Position numbers and translations under genes: made by a program
The notes under the pieces: model-generated
Seen by the model: the letters and a program-made list of their open reading frames with translations, nothing else
The model's database searches: none
What the model was told of the DNA's origin: nothing
In this document: piece after piece, positions 41,407 through 49,920 of the stretch
Position numbering within the stretch: position 1 is the first letter of the stretch
How the letters are laid out: the number at the start of each line of letters is the position of its first letter
NCBI GenBank assembly: GCA_023416745.1
Contig: JAEZHF010000026.1
Span: 1 to 56,826 of the forward strand
Direction of reading: 5' to 3'
Length of the DNA: 56,826 bases
From: Bacillota bacterium
GTDB taxonomy: Bacteria; Bacillota; Clostridia; Christensenellales; SZUA-584

Positions 41407-42234
41407 ATGAGCCGGATAAAAATATCCACTTTGATGATCGTAGTGCTTTGTGCCGCTATCGTGCTGGCTCTGGGCACGAAGTATATGGACATAACCCAAC
41501 CGGCTTCGGGCAGTTCAGCGCTTTCCTCGACGGTATACCTGTGGTACTATTTGCCGCACGACCCCAGCCAGCCGCCGGAACCCATCGAAAAGGCAAAATA
41601 CCTTGGCAGTTACGATGTGCTCTATATTGGCCCAACGGACGAAAAAGCACTGTACCTGACATTTGACGACTGCCCGAACAACGATAATATCCCAAAAATT
41701 CTGGATACACTCAAGGAGCATAACGCGCCCGCCGCTTTCTTCATGACGGAGGATTATATACGCCGATGCCCCGATGTGATCCGGCGCATTGTGGAAGAAG
41801 GCAGCATCGTCTGCAATCATACATCCTCCCACGGCAGCGTCACCAGCCTTGACTTCGATCGGTTTAAAGCAGAACTGACGGGGGTGGAGGACGCTTACCG
41901 CGAAGCCACCGGACAAGAGCTCCCTAGGTTCTTCCGTCCTCCGCAGGGCCGGTTTTCCGAAGTAACGCTGAATTATGCCGAAAAGCTGGGCTACACGACG
42001 GTTTTCTGGTCCTTCCGGTACGAGGACTGGAACGACTATCACCAGCCGTCCCCCCAGCAGGCGCTTAAAACGATCATCTCCGAAACCCACCCCGGCGAGA
42101 TACTGCTGCTCCACAGCCAATCCAGCACCAATATTAAGATTCTGGATCAGCTTATGGATACCTGGGAAGAGCAGGCGTACTCCTTCAAGGCGCTTACTGA
42201 CATTCCTAATACCCGTAAGGCCGATTCCTATTAA
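41407..42234 (+). CDS. Polysaccharide deacetylase (NodB family)
   Basis: This 275-residue protein has an N-terminal signal anchor (STLMIVVLCAAIVLALG). Its deacetylase domain carries the NodB motifs in order: TFDDCPN (with Cys where Gly is usual), HTSSHG (the H-x3-H metal site), FFRPPQGRFS, WSFRYEDW and LLHSQS. It would de-N-acetylate peptidoglycan or another sugar polymer outside the cell, and is often sporulation-linked (PdaA-like). AGGAGG is 6 bases upstream of the ATG at 41407. No partner gene is adjacent on its strand. Confidence 0.88.
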   Translation: MSRIKISTLMIVVLCAAIVLALGTKYMDITQPASGSSALSSTVYLWYYLPHDPSQPPEPIEKAKYLGSYDVLYIGPTDEKALYLTFDDCPNNDNIPKILDTLKEHNAPAAFFMTEDYIRRCPDVIRRIVEEGSIVCNHTSSHGSVTSLDFDRFKAELTGVEDAYREATGQELPRFFRPPQGRFSEVTLNYAEKLGYTTVFWSFRYEDWNDYHQPSPQQALKTIISETHPGEILLLHSQSSTNIKILDQLMDTWEEQAYSFKALTDIPNTRKADSY

Positions 42235-42241
42235 GTGCAGC

Positions 42242-42272
42242 AAAAAAAGGGGCGTCATAAAAACGACGCTCC
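42242..42272 (-). terminator. Terminator after the symporter operon
   Basis: On the minus strand GGAGCGTC (42272-42265) pairs with GACGCCCC (42256-42249) over an 8-base loop and is followed by TTTTTTTG. It sits about 18 bases past the symporter stop. A weaker T-tail on the plus strand may also serve the deacetylase gene. Confidence 0.75.
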
Positions 42273-42289
42273 CTTACATTACGCTGATA

Positions 42290-43948
42290 CTACTGCGCTT
42301 CGGAAACAGCAGACTCCGGCGCGGTGGCTTTTTGCTTGAAACCGTGAAAGCATTTGTCCACATGCGCTGCATCCAACCGCTTTTTACCTGCCAGCTGCGC
42401 GACGACTGTCGCGATGATCGATATCGGCAGAGCGATGATCAGCGGGTCCACCACATCCAGCATCGAACCGGCTGCGAGAGTAGGTACGCCGAACAACGCG
42501 TTGCACAGCCCGATGATCGTCGCCTCCTTGGCGTGGAAGAACAGCATCCAGAGCAGGCTGCTGGAGAAACCCGCAATCATGCCGGCTTTCGCCGCCGCAC
42601 GGGTCATCTTCCTGAAATACAAAGCACCAAAATACATCGGCAGGAACGCCGCCAGACACAAACCGAAGAACAGCGATGTCGCAATGGTGATGGCGCCATC
42701 CCATATTGAGGGCAGCACATATGACAGAATAATGGTTATCAGGATGGCGATCAGCACACCTGTACGTGATACCAACAAACTCTTTTTGGGATCTTTCTGC
42801 TTCATGCTCACAATGTCCCGCCCGGCGGCCGTGCCGATGGCATGGAACTGGGAGCTCAGTGTGGACATACCGGCAGCCAGCAGTATAACAAGGAACACGG
42901 TGCTGAACCAGCCAGGCATAAAGTCTTTGAGAAACATCGGTATGATGCTGTCGGTAACTCCGCCCGCCGCCGCGACCGATACCATACCTGTAGAGTTGAA
43001 GAACAGCACGTTCGAGAGAGCCCCCACCACAAAGGCAACGCCTGTCATCATCAGTATGAACACGCCGCCCACAGGCACTGCGCGGTTGATCTCGCGATCG
43101 CTCTTCACTGTCATGAAGCGCACGGCCAACTGCGGCTGCGCCAGCACGCCCACGCCCACGCCCAGCACGATGGTGGAAACCACGGTCCACCAGTACTTGG
43201 AGAAAAGAGTCGGCATTGAGGTCCAGCCGGCAAAGCCGCCGTCCTTGAGCTTTGCGATCTGATCTGTCACAGCAGGGTTCTGCGACAGGTCGGTCAGCTG
43301 CTGATGCGCCGAGGTTACGCCGCCCAGCTTCGAATAAACCAATACGATGAGTATAATCATGCCGACCAGCATGAGCGTGCCCTGAAACGCGTCGGTATAC
43401 ATGACGCCCTTGATGCCGCCGAAAAGCACGTACGCCGCCACAAGCACGCCGAAGGCAAGCAGCGCGAACTCATAGGGCATACCAAGGTTGCTCTCCAGTA
43501 TGCGGGCGACCCCGATCATCACCGCCGCTGTGTATATTGGCATGAATATGAATATGACCGTACCCGAGAATTTCTGTATAAACCGGCTCTCGAAGCGCTT
43601 GCCGATAAATTCCGGGAATGTGTGCGCGTTTAGGTTGTGCCCCATCCGGCGTGTCCGTCTGCCAAAGAACACAAACGCGATGAACACGCCAAGGAATATG
43701 TTGAGGAACGTCAGCCAGAGCAGGCTGAAGCCGAACACGCCAGCGTTTCCGCCGAAGCCCACAATGGCGGATGTACTGATGAATGTCGCGCCGTACGACA
43801 GCGCCATCACAACAGGGTGCGCTTTGCGCCCGGCGAGCAGATAGTCTGAATCCGTCTTTGTTCTCCTCCATGCCATTATGCCCAACAATGCTGTCACGCC
43901 AAGATATATGATGATAACAATGTATTTAATAAGTAACTCGGAATCCAT
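42290..43948 (-). CDS. Sodium:solute symporter (SSS family)
   Basis: This 552-residue protein has about 13 membrane helices. The family motifs are LAGRKAHPVVMALSYGATFISTSAIVGFGG near the N-terminus and FGGIKGVMYTDAFQGTLMLVGM in the middle. It imports an organic solute with Na+; candidates are carboxylates, amino acids or sugars, not resolvable here. The C-terminal ~35 residues are charged and cytoplasmic. GGAGGG is 7 bases upstream. It is co-transcribed with a 59-residue accessory protein gene upstream. Confidence 0.9.
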   Translation of the reverse strand: MDSELLIKYIVIIIYLGVTALLGIMAWRRTKTDSDYLLAGRKAHPVVMALSYGATFISTSAIVGFGGNAGVFGFSLLWLTFLNIFLGVFIAFVFFGRRTRRMGHNLNAHTFPEFIGKRFESRFIQKFSGTVIFIFMPIYTAAVMIGVARILESNLGMPYEFALLAFGVLVAAYVLFGGIKGVMYTDAFQGTLMLVGMIILIVLVYSKLGGVTSAHQQLTDLSQNPAVTDQIAKLKDGGFAGWTSMPTLFSKYWWTVVSTIVLGVGVGVLAQPQLAVRFMTVKSDREINRAVPVGGVFILMMTGVAFVVGALSNVLFFNSTGMVSVAAAGGVTDSIIPMFLKDFMPGWFSTVFLVILLAAGMSTLSSQFHAIGTAAGRDIVSMKQKDPKKSLLVSRTGVLIAILITIILSYVLPSIWDGAITIATSLFFGLCLAAFLPMYFGALYFRKMTRAAAKAGMIAGFSSSLLWMLFFHAKEATIIGLCNALFGVPTLAAGSMLDVVDPLIIALPISIIATVVAQLAGKKRLDAAHVDKCFHGFKQKATAPESAVSEAQ

Positions 43949-43979
43949 ATTACTTTTCCCTCCTACAATTCTCTATGCA

Positions 43980-44159
43980 TCAGATATCCAGTTTGTCGGT
44001 CATGTCGACTTCGGTCTGATGCCATTCCTTTTCCACTTCAGGTTCGTCCTTATCAGCTCCCTTGTTCCAAGTGAAAATGCCATAAATGACACACGTCAAT
44101 GCGGATAACACACAGAGTACGTACACCGCAAAAATAGAGAAATCACCAAGCCCCAGCAT
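43980..44159 (-). CDS. Symporter small accessory protein
   Basis: This 59-residue protein has one membrane helix (FSIFAVYVLCVLSALTCVIYGIFTW) and an acidic tail. Small proteins like this sit directly before SSS symporter genes in many Gram-positive bacteria and are thought to help the transporter. GGAAGGTG lies 5 bases before the ATG at 44159; an upstream in-frame ATG at 44177 is less likely. It lies behind the long leader with a terminator-like hairpin. Confidence 0.8.
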   Translation of the reverse strand: MLGLGDFSIFAVYVLCVLSALTCVIYGIFTWNKGADKDEPEVEKEWHQTEVDMTDKLDI

Positions 44160-44209
44160 GAATTCACCTTCCTTCATAATTGATTTCGTTTTCTTTTTGA
44201 CTATATAGA

Positions 44210-44237
44210 AAAACCCTCCGGCAAGATCCGAAGGGTA
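44210..44237 (-). terminator. Terminator-like hairpin in the leader of the symporter operon
   Basis: On the minus strand CCCTTCGG (44235-44228) pairs with CCGGAGGG (44221-44214) and is followed by TTTTTC. It lies 50 bases before the first start codon and about 70-90 bases after the promoter at 44310-44338. A full intrinsic terminator between a promoter and its first gene suggests attenuation. Confidence 0.6.
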
Positions 44238-44250
44238 AACAAATATCGCG

Positions 44251-44299
44251 ATTAAGAAACCATACTACCGCTGCAAATTGTTACAAACCCATTCTACCG
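44251..44299. repeat. 20-bp direct repeats in the symporter leader
   Basis: Units 44251-44270 and 44280-44299 match at 15 of 20 positions, share CTACCG at their right ends and are spaced 29 bases apart. They lie between the -10 box and the leader hairpin, so they could be DNA operators or RNA elements. Confidence 0.55.
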
Positions 44300-44309
44300 T
44301 ACTGGTTAC

Positions 44310-44338
44310 AGTATAAAAAGCGCGCGATTTATTGTCAA
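44310..44338 (-). promoter_or_regulatory. Promoter of the symporter operon
   Basis: On the minus strand TTGACA (44338-44333), a 17-base spacer and TATACT (44315-44310). Confidence 0.8.
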
Positions 44339-44370
44339 TATGCTGCAGGAGTTTCTTTGTCAAATATACG

Positions 44371-44405
44371 AAAAAACCCGCTGATTTTATGCAGCGGGCT
44401 TTTTC
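44371..44405. terminator. Terminator of the ABC-transporter operon
   Basis: CCCGCTG (44377-44383) pairs with CAGCGGG (44392-44398). The minus strand has TTTTTT after it and the plus strand CTTTTT. It sits about 10 bases past the permease stop. Confidence 0.8.
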
Positions 44406-44412
44406 GGCAGGG

Positions 44413-45225
44413 TCATGTCGCAAAATCGCGCCTGCGATATCCATAATATGTTAATCCAGCGGCAGCGCCCATCACCAGCAGCAGTATCAGAACGTTGATA
44501 CCGTCGACTCCCTCCATCACCACGGTGCTGGGCATGAAGTAGTTCAGCGGCGACAGCCATTTCAAAATATCCAGCACGCCCGTGATGCGCGGAATGCTGC
44601 CCACGATATATGTTCCGAAGAACAGCGCCGCCGCCAGTGATGCCGCATGTTTAGTGCGCCGCCGCAACACCGACAGCGCTAGACCCACGAACAAGTACGA
44701 AAGCCCTGCGATCATTCCTCCGGCCATCACGGATTTAATGGATGCCAACAGCTCCATCAGCTGCAGCTCGTCAGGTTTTACGGCGAGGCAGCCGATGACA
44801 GCGCCAATGCCGACGATAATGAAATAGACAATGTACGCGGCTCCGGCGGACAGCAGCTTGCCAGACACGATCTGAGAACGTTTCAGCGGCTTGGCATACA
44901 AAAACTCAATGGTGCCTTCGCTCTCCTCACGGGAGATGACCGAGAAACCGAGCGTCGCGCCATACACGCAGGCTGCCATCAGCACAAACTGAAAGAAATA
45001 CGCAAAGAACTGCGGCAGCTGGCGGATGTCCTCACCGGACAGGTTGAACATATCGACCAGCTCTTTGGGCAGCGATGCAAGCTTGGCGTTCATCAGCGCC
45101 AGCATATCCGAGCCCAGCATGGCGGGATACAGCAGCGTCAGCATCAGCGTCAGCGCCGCGCTCACGCCCGACCAAACCATCAGCGTTTTGAAATTTCGTC
45201 TGAACTCCATTATAAAAAGATTCAT
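44413..45225 (-). CDS. ABC-2 type transporter permease
   Basis: This 270-residue protein has six expected membrane helices (TLMVWSGVSAALTLMLTLLY at the start, with later segments AAGLTYYGYRRRDF). The segment YGATLGFSVISREESEGTIEFLYAKPLKRSQIVSGKL is typical of ABC-2 permeases, being the coupling region with the ATPase. It overlaps the ATPase gene by 4 bases (ATGA). The substrate is unknown; this type often exports antibiotics or lipids. Confidence 0.88.
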   Translation of the reverse strand: MNLFIMEFRRNFKTLMVWSGVSAALTLMLTLLYPAMLGSDMLALMNAKLASLPKELVDMFNLSGEDIRQLPQFFAYFFQFVLMAACVYGATLGFSVISREESEGTIEFLYAKPLKRSQIVSGKLLSAGAAYIVYFIIVGIGAVIGCLAVKPDELQLMELLASIKSVMAGGMIAGLSYLFVGLALSVLRRRTKHAASLAAALFFGTYIVGSIPRITGVLDILKWLSPLNYFMPSTVVMEGVDGINVLILLLVMGAAAGLTYYGYRRRDFAT

Positions 45226-46106
45226 TTTGACACCTCCCCCCCTGTGTAATACGACATGAATATATCGGACAGCGCGATATCCTCCACTAAAAAATCCTTG
45301 ACCTCCATCGCGGAGAGCAGCTTCAGCAGCACTGCCATATCGCCCGAGTGGTATGTGAAAACGATACGCCCCTCTTCTTTGTGCACCAGCTTCATCGTCT
45401 CTCCGTCAAAGCTTTCCGGCAGGTTCGCACCCGCCACCGTTACCTTTTTGGCGCGGCTGGATGCAAGGTCATTCAGCGCCCGCACGTCCGCGATACGCCC
45501 GTTGCGGATGATAGCCACCCGGTCGCATAAGGTTTGCACCTCATCCAGATTGTGGCTGGAAAGAAAGACCGTGCAGCCTTTCTTCTGTTGCTCACGCAGC
45601 GCCGCGAACAGCGTCTGCCGTACCAGCGGGTCCAGCCCATTCGTCGGTTCGTCGAGTATCATCAGCTTCGGTCGGCTGGCCAGCGCCGCCGCCAGCGCTA
45701 CCTTCTTCTTGTTGCCGGTGGACAGCTGGCCGATTTTCTTCTTCGGCTCCATGTCGAACCGGCTGATCCATTCATCCGCGTCCGCTTTGGGACTGTAGAA
45801 CCGGCCCGAATATTCAAGCAGCGCCGCCACCGTCAGCTCGTCGTAGAACCGCACCTCCGCGGGCACGTATGCTGTCTGCTTTTTAATGAGGTGCGACTGC
45901 GCCGCGCAATCCAAACCGAATATGCTCGCGCTGCCGCCTGTGGGATAAAGGAAATTCAGCAGTGTCTTAATCATCGTGGACTTGCCAGCACCGTTGGGCC
46001 CGATGAAGCCGTATATCTCCCCTTCGTTTACGGACAGCGACACGCCGTCAATGCCCCGCGAATTGCCATAAAACTTGGTCAGTTTTTCCGTTTCGATAAC
46101 AACCAT
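45222..46106 (-). CDS. ABC transporter ATP-binding protein
   Basis: This protein of about 294 residues contains Walker A GPNGAGKSTM, the Q-loop KKQTAYVPAEV, signature LSTGNKKKVALAAAL and Walker B LMILDEPTNGLDP, followed by SSHNLDEV (switch His). The C-terminal ~80 residues form the small extra domain seen in ABC-2 partners. AAGGAGGTG is 6 bases before the ATG at 46106. It is the third gene after the XRE regulator. Confidence 0.92.
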   Translation of the reverse strand: MVVIETEKLTKFYGNSRGIDGVSLSVNEGEIYGFIGPNGAGKSTMIKTLLNFLYPTGGSASIFGLDCAAQSHLIKKQTAYVPAEVRFYDELTVAALLEYSGRFYSPKADADEWISRFDMEPKKKIGQLSTGNKKKVALAAALASRPKLMILDEPTNGLDPLVRQTLFAALREQQKKGCTVFLSSHNLDEVQTLCDRVAIIRNGRIADVRALNDLASSRAKKVTVAGANLPESFDGETMKLVHKEEGRIVFTYHSGDMAVLLKLLSAMEVKDFLVEDIALSDIFMSYYTGGEVSK

Positions 46107-46121
46107 TATGAGCACCTCCTT

Positions 46122-46529
46122 TTAGTACCTACTGTAGAGCCAAAATGTTGACAGTTTGAATGTACCCCAGACGATCACCGTATACCCGAATGCGGCGAAC
46201 CCCGCGCCCTCCGGCAGCAGAAATGACAGCAGCAGCAGCACCGGAATCAGTGTAAGCGCTGTAAAGCCTGCAATCGCCAGTGACCTGGTCAGCACCATCT
46301 GCTCCAGCTCATCGCTGGTGTCCGCATTGTCGCGCCGCACCCAGCGGTATAATATCCAGATCATCACCGGCGCAATCACAGCTCCCACGATTCCCGCTAT
46401 GCGGATGATCATCTGCCAAGTCGGATCGGCAATAAAACCCGCACAGATGATGATCGCCGCGCAAATCAGCTCGCCCGATATAATCAGATACCAAAGATAC
46501 ACCCTTCTCAGATTGTTCAGCTTCTTCAT
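46122..46529 (-). CDS. Four-helix membrane protein in the XRE-ABC operon
   Basis: This 135-residue protein has four hydrophobic helices (YLIISGELICAAIIICAGFI, IIRIAGIVGAVIAPVMIWILY, SLAIAGFTALTLIPVLLLLSFLL and FAAFGYTVIVWGTFKLSTF). No family name is certain. It overlaps the XRE gene by ATGA and sits before the ABC genes, so it is likely to work with the same transporter or as a small immunity-type membrane protein. Confidence 0.75.
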   Translation of the reverse strand: MKKLNNLRRVYLWYLIISGELICAAIIICAGFIADPTWQMIIRIAGIVGAVIAPVMIWILYRWVRRDNADTSDELEQMVLTRSLAIAGFTALTLIPVLLLLSFLLPEGAGFAAFGYTVIVWGTFKLSTFWLYSRY

Positions 46530-46756
46530 GCCTGCTCACCTTCTTCAAAAACAAAAATCTCTTCAATCGCACGTTTGAACGTTTTAGCCAGCGCATAAGC
46601 CAGCCATATGGACGGATCATACTTTCCAGTCTCGATGGCGTTGATGGCCTGTCGGGACACACCCGTCCTTTTGGCCAGTTCCGCCTGCGTCAACCCCATT
46701 GCCTCTCTCAGTTCTCTCACATGGTTAATCAGGCGCTTCATCTCCTCTCGTGTCAC
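46526..46756 (-). CDS. Small XRE-type repressor
   Basis: This 76-residue protein is one helix-turn-helix domain: LREAMGLTQAELAKRTGVSRQAINAIETGKYDPSIWLAYALAKTF, followed by the short tail IEEIFVFEEGEQA. It resembles the small YozG-type repressors that sit in front of membrane-protein genes. The start is uncertain: a GTG at 46756 has no Shine-Dalgarno site, while the ATG at 46741 directly abuts AGGAG. Translation may be nearly leaderless. It probably represses its own promoter. Confidence 0.85.
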   Translation of the reverse strand: MTREEMKRLINHVRELREAMGLTQAELAKRTGVSRQAINAIETGKYDPSIWLAYALAKTFKRAIEEIFVFEEGEQA

Positions 46757-46811
46757 GTTTACTTTACATCCATAATAGCAATAGCTCCACGATTGTCAAG
46801 TCTACTTTACA
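46757..46811 (-). promoter_or_regulatory. XRE operon promoter flanked by direct operator repeats
   Basis: On the minus strand TTGACA (46799-46794) and TATTAT (46777-46772) have a 16-base spacer. The 12-base units GTTTACTTTACA (46757-46768) and GTCTACTTTACA (46800-46811) differ at one base and flank the promoter 43 bases apart, a natural place for repressor binding. The remaining stretch to 46962 holds no gene that I can see. Confidence 0.65.
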
Positions 46812-46962
46812 TTTTTGTTAAAAAAATAACACATTAGCTCTCCCAATGTGTTCATTAGCCCTTAACTTCTCCTTGACACCGAAACGATCCATCGGCCGGA
46901 TGATGTTCACGCTCGTGCCTTGTGTTCCTCCTGCAGCGCTTCCTGCTGCGTCGTTTAATCCC

Positions 46963-47409
46963 TTACGCCTCAGTTGACGGCATGACCGCCTGACCGGTTC
47001 TCGGCTTCATCATCAGGCGGTCGCCGTCCTTGATGAAACCAAACTGCGCATACAACCCGTGAGCGTCGTTCGTCGCCAGCAAGCCCAGAAGCGGCTGAAA
47101 ACGTGTGTCCCGCGTGATATGGCTTATCAGCATTTTGCCAAGCCCTTTGACGCGGTGAGCTTCACCGACAACCACATCCGCCACATAGAACATGGTCGCA
47201 AAGTCGGACACGACGCGGGCAAAACCCACCTGTTCAGCCATATGGAAAACGCCGAAGCAGACCGAATTCTCTATAGCTGTTCGTATCACCTCAATCGGGC
47301 GGTTCCTGGCCCAGGGAGTTGCCGCCAGCAGGGCGATAATGCGATCGAACTGCAGCAGGGCCATGTCACTGCTTACTGTGTATCCCGTGTTCGGGATCTG
47401 GCTTTTCAT
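46963..47409 (-). CDS. GNAT-family N-acetyltransferase
   Basis: This protein of about 148 residues has the GNAT fold. The acetyl-CoA site is VGEAHRVKGLGKMLISHIT (the R/Q-x-x-G-x-G/A pattern), preceded by the strand FYVADVVVGEAHR. FARVVSDFATMFYVADV and LLGLLATNDAHGLYAQFGF are typical. The substrate is unknown. GGGGGACAC precedes the ATG at 47409, and the gene follows the larger GNAT gene on the same strand. Confidence 0.85.
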   Translation of the reverse strand: MKSQIPNTGYTVSSDMALLQFDRIIALLAATPWARNRPIEVIRTAIENSVCFGVFHMAEQVGFARVVSDFATMFYVADVVVGEAHRVKGLGKMLISHITRDTRFQPLLGLLATNDAHGLYAQFGFIKDGDRLMMKPRTGQAVMPSTEA

Positions 47410-47423
47410 GTGTCCCCCTCTTT

Positions 47424-48056
47424 TCAATCCCCGTTCAGCATTTCGAGAAACCGCTTCTGGGACTCGGTAACAAATTTCTCCTTGGGCGGGAAGGCACTGT
47501 CGAACGCCTCCAGGTCAGTTTCATCCACGTGGTAATCGTCACCCTCAAAGAAGCACCCCGATATCCCGTCCAGTGCGCCTGGGACCAGTTCCAGTGCCTG
47601 CAGCGCCTTGTGGAAGCTGCCATTTGCCGTGCGGATTTCATACGCCTGCGCGGGCTTGAACCCGAAGCGGACATAGTAGTCCGGATCTCCGTATATCAGC
47701 ACCGCAGTGAACCCCATATCCGCCGCCGCAGCCAGCGAGTGGCGGATCAGCGCTCCGCCGATGCCTTTGCCTTGCAGCCTTGGCCAGACGCTCACAGGCC
47801 CAAAAGTTAGCACGCCGTGTTCGGCGCCACCCTCTTCAACAATTTGAGAACGGCAGCACATGATGTTCCCGACGATTTCTCCGTCTGCAACAGCCACATA
47901 GTCCAGTTCCCGCACAAAAACTGCACAGGTACGCAGGTTGTGTGCCAACAGGTGCTCATCGCAGCCCGGTACGTGCAGATTCCAGAACGCCTCGCGCGTC
48001 AGTTCTTCCACAATGCGATAATCTTTTGGCTCCTCCAACCGGATCGTGATATCCAT
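47424..48056 (-). CDS. GNAT-family N-acetyltransferase
   Basis: This protein of about 210 residues is of the GNAT fold with PVSVWPRLQGKGIGGALIRHSLAAAADMGFTAVLIYGDPDYYVRFGFKPA, a typical CoA-binding and later-strand pattern like that of predicted YhbS-type acetyltransferases. AGGAGGGG lies directly upstream of the ATG at 48056. It is the middle of a four-gene minus-strand unit. Confidence 0.88.
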   Translation of the reverse strand: MDITIRLEEPKDYRIVEELTREAFWNLHVPGCDEHLLAHNLRTCAVFVRELDYVAVADGEIVGNIMCCRSQIVEEGGAEHGVLTFGPVSVWPRLQGKGIGGALIRHSLAAAADMGFTAVLIYGDPDYYVRFGFKPAQAYEIRTANGSFHKALQALELVPGALDGISGCFFEGDDYHVDETDLEAFDSAFPPKEKFVTESQKRFLEMLNGD

Positions 48057-48072
48057 ACCCCTCCTCCTTTGC

Positions 48073-48621
48073 CTACTTTGCTTTCTTAAGCCGGGCAGGC
48101 GTATCGTATTTTTTCCACCAGGCATATGCTTCTTCGAGCTGCTGGTTCACCTCATCCGCGATGAGCGCATAAAGCCCGTCTTCCACAGTTTGCACCTGCG
48201 TCTGATTCATGCCAGGTATAAAGCTTTTGCTTCTCTGCTCACTGACCGGTTCGTAGCTTTCGAGCGTATGCGCCTTTGAAACCTGCTTCGTCGTTTTGTA
48301 GACGTCAGTAAAGTAAAACCAGCCATCGAACATCCCCGGCAGCCGGTACCGCTTGACGGTGGAAAACACCGTCGCTTTATCCGGCGGTTCGAACGCATGC
48401 GTGCTGCAGTTAGTCTGCTCCTTTGGGCGCTGCGGGAAAATGACGGAAAACTCGACGTTGAACCCCACGCCGTATTTGTGATCCAGAAAGCCGAGCAATT
48501 CAATCCGGTCACCCATATCGCGGCGGTAATGCGGGTATTCGCCGATGAACCCCTGCTCTGTCAGCGGCGGTATGACGCGCTCCAGCAGCGCCTCCAGCAT
48601 CTTTTTGCCCTGTGTCGTCAT
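48073..48621 (-). CDS. DUF4304-type protein
   Basis: This 182-residue protein fits the DUF4304 pattern: LLERVIPPLTEQGF at the start, then a strand-rich middle (RIELLGFLDHKYGVGFNVEFSVIFP) and a helical C-terminus (LEEAYAWWKKYDTPARLKKAK). The function is unknown. AGGAGGGG lies 5 bases upstream of the ATG. Confidence 0.7.
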   Translation of the reverse strand: MTTQGKKMLEALLERVIPPLTEQGFIGEYPHYRRDMGDRIELLGFLDHKYGVGFNVEFSVIFPQRPKEQTNCSTHAFEPPDKATVFSTVKRYRLPGMFDGWFYFTDVYKTTKQVSKAHTLESYEPVSEQRSKSFIPGMNQTQVQTVEDGLYALIADEVNQQLEEAYAWWKKYDTPARLKKAK

Positions 48622-48655
48622 AATGTCCCCTCCTGGCTTATGTTCTTCCCCTGCG

Positions 48656-49204
48656 TTACAGTTCTACAAACTCAGGTTTATGACCGGTGTGTGGCAGAAA
48701 TCTGCACATTATATCGTCCATACTCAGCTTCAAGCTGGACGTGTTGACGCACGGATGGCAACCAATATGGCTGTGCCGCAGCACATCCTTGTCTATCAGC
48801 AGGCGTACGGCATGTTCCGTATCGTACATTAGCCCCAGCACGCTCACCGAGCCGGGTGAGATGCGCAAGTATGCCTCCAAACTAGCCGTGTCTGCGAACG
48901 ACAGCCGCGTGGTTTGGAGCTGTTTTGAGAGCAGCGGCGCACGGTATTTCTTCTCCCCGGGCATCATCAGCAGATAATACGCAGTCCTGGCGGCGTTGCA
49001 AAGAAAAAGGTTCTTGCATATCTCGATGCCGAGCCGGCGTTCCACGTCGGCGCAGTCGTCCACCGTACCTGTCGCGTCATGGTCCAGCCGCTCATAGGCG
49101 ATGCCGAGGCTGTCCAGCAACGCATAAGTTTCCATCTCCACCGACTTTCGGCCTGTGCCGTCCGGCGCTCCCGTGAATATTTGAGTATCTATGTGAATAG
49201 CCAA
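48656..49204 (-). CDS. Prolyl-tRNA-editing-type deacylase (ProX/YbaK superfamily)
   Basis: This protein of about 182 residues has the YbaK/ProX fold: LLDSLGIAYERLDHDATGTVDDCADVERRLG at the N-terminus, ICKNLFLCNAARTAYYLLMMPGEKKY in the middle, then SPGSVSVLGLMYDTEHAVRLLIDKDV. Relatives hydrolyse Ala-tRNA(Pro) or act as regulators (PrdX). The start is TTG at 49204, preceded by AAGGAG with 7 bases spacing (MAIHIDTQIFTG); an ATG at 49231 is in frame but lacks a site. It heads the four-gene unit. Confidence 0.82.
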   Translation of the reverse strand: MAIHIDTQIFTGAPDGTGRKSVEMETYALLDSLGIAYERLDHDATGTVDDCADVERRLGIEICKNLFLCNAARTAYYLLMMPGEKKYRAPLLSKQLQTTRLSFADTASLEAYLRISPGSVSVLGLMYDTEHAVRLLIDKDVLRHSHIGCHPCVNTSSLKLSMDDIMCRFLPHTGHKPEFVEL

Positions 49205-49296
49205 TGCTGTTCTCCTTATGATATCCTTCATACATATACAGGATTCTTCAGCGCAGACAGCGAATGTTTCACTATCGCTGAATTGAAGGAGCAACC

Positions 49297-49920
49297 ATGA
49301 ATACTGTCCGTTTCTGGAACAAAATGTCCTCAGGTTACGACACTCAAGCGGGCGGCAAGTACGCAAAAGCCTACAAGGACACCGTAGCCCTGACGCGCGG
49401 TTTTCTCAAGCCCACGGACGCCGTGCTGGATTTCGCGTGCGGCACCGGACTTGTCACCGTACAGCTGGCGGACGCGGCCGCCTCCATACTGGGTATCGAC
49501 ATTTCACCCGGCATGATTGAGCAGGCCCAGGCAAAATGTGCTGCCCAGAGCATTGGCAACGTCACATTTCGTGTGGGCATGCTGACGGATTACAGCCTCG
49601 CCGAAGCGTCGTTTGATGTGGTGCTGGCCTTCAACATACTGCACGGCCTGCCGGACGCGGCGGCATGCTGCGCCCGCATACATCGGCTGCTGAAATCCGG
49701 CGGTTTGTTTCTCTCAGTCACCGACTGCCTGAAGGAAGCGGGCTTCGCCACCGTCGCGCTGGTCAGAACGCTCTGCACGCTGCGTTTGATGCCGTTCGTC
49801 AGCATCTTGTCTCAGAAGGATGTGCGGATGCTGGTGGAAGACTCGGGCTTTACAGTTGTCGAGTCGCAGAACCTGTACGACGTTCCGCCCAACCTGTTCA
49901 TCGCCGCCCGCAAGGTCTAG
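49297..49920 (+). CDS. Class I SAM-dependent methyltransferase
   Basis: This 207-residue protein has the SAM motif VLDFACGTGLVTVQLADAA, then ILGIDISPGMIEQAQAK and FDVVLAFNILHGLPD, like ubiquinone/menaquinone-type small methyltransferases. The substrate is unknown. AAGGAG is 6 bases upstream of the ATG. It converges on ybaK, with the two stop codons overlapping. Confidence 0.87.
   Translation: MNTVRFWNKMSSGYDTQAGGKYAKAYKDTVALTRGFLKPTDAVLDFACGTGLVTVQLADAAASILGIDISPGMIEQAQAKCAAQSIGNVTFRVGMLTDYSLAEASFDVVLAFNILHGLPDAAACCARIHRLLKSGGLFLSVTDCLKEAGFATVALVRTLCTLRLMPFVSILSQKDVRMLVEDSGFTVVESQNLYDVPPNLFIAARKV

Noticed and set aside
42354..43262. A 302-codon plus-strand frame opposite the symporter
   Set aside because: Shadow of a membrane-protein gene; no start site and no motif.
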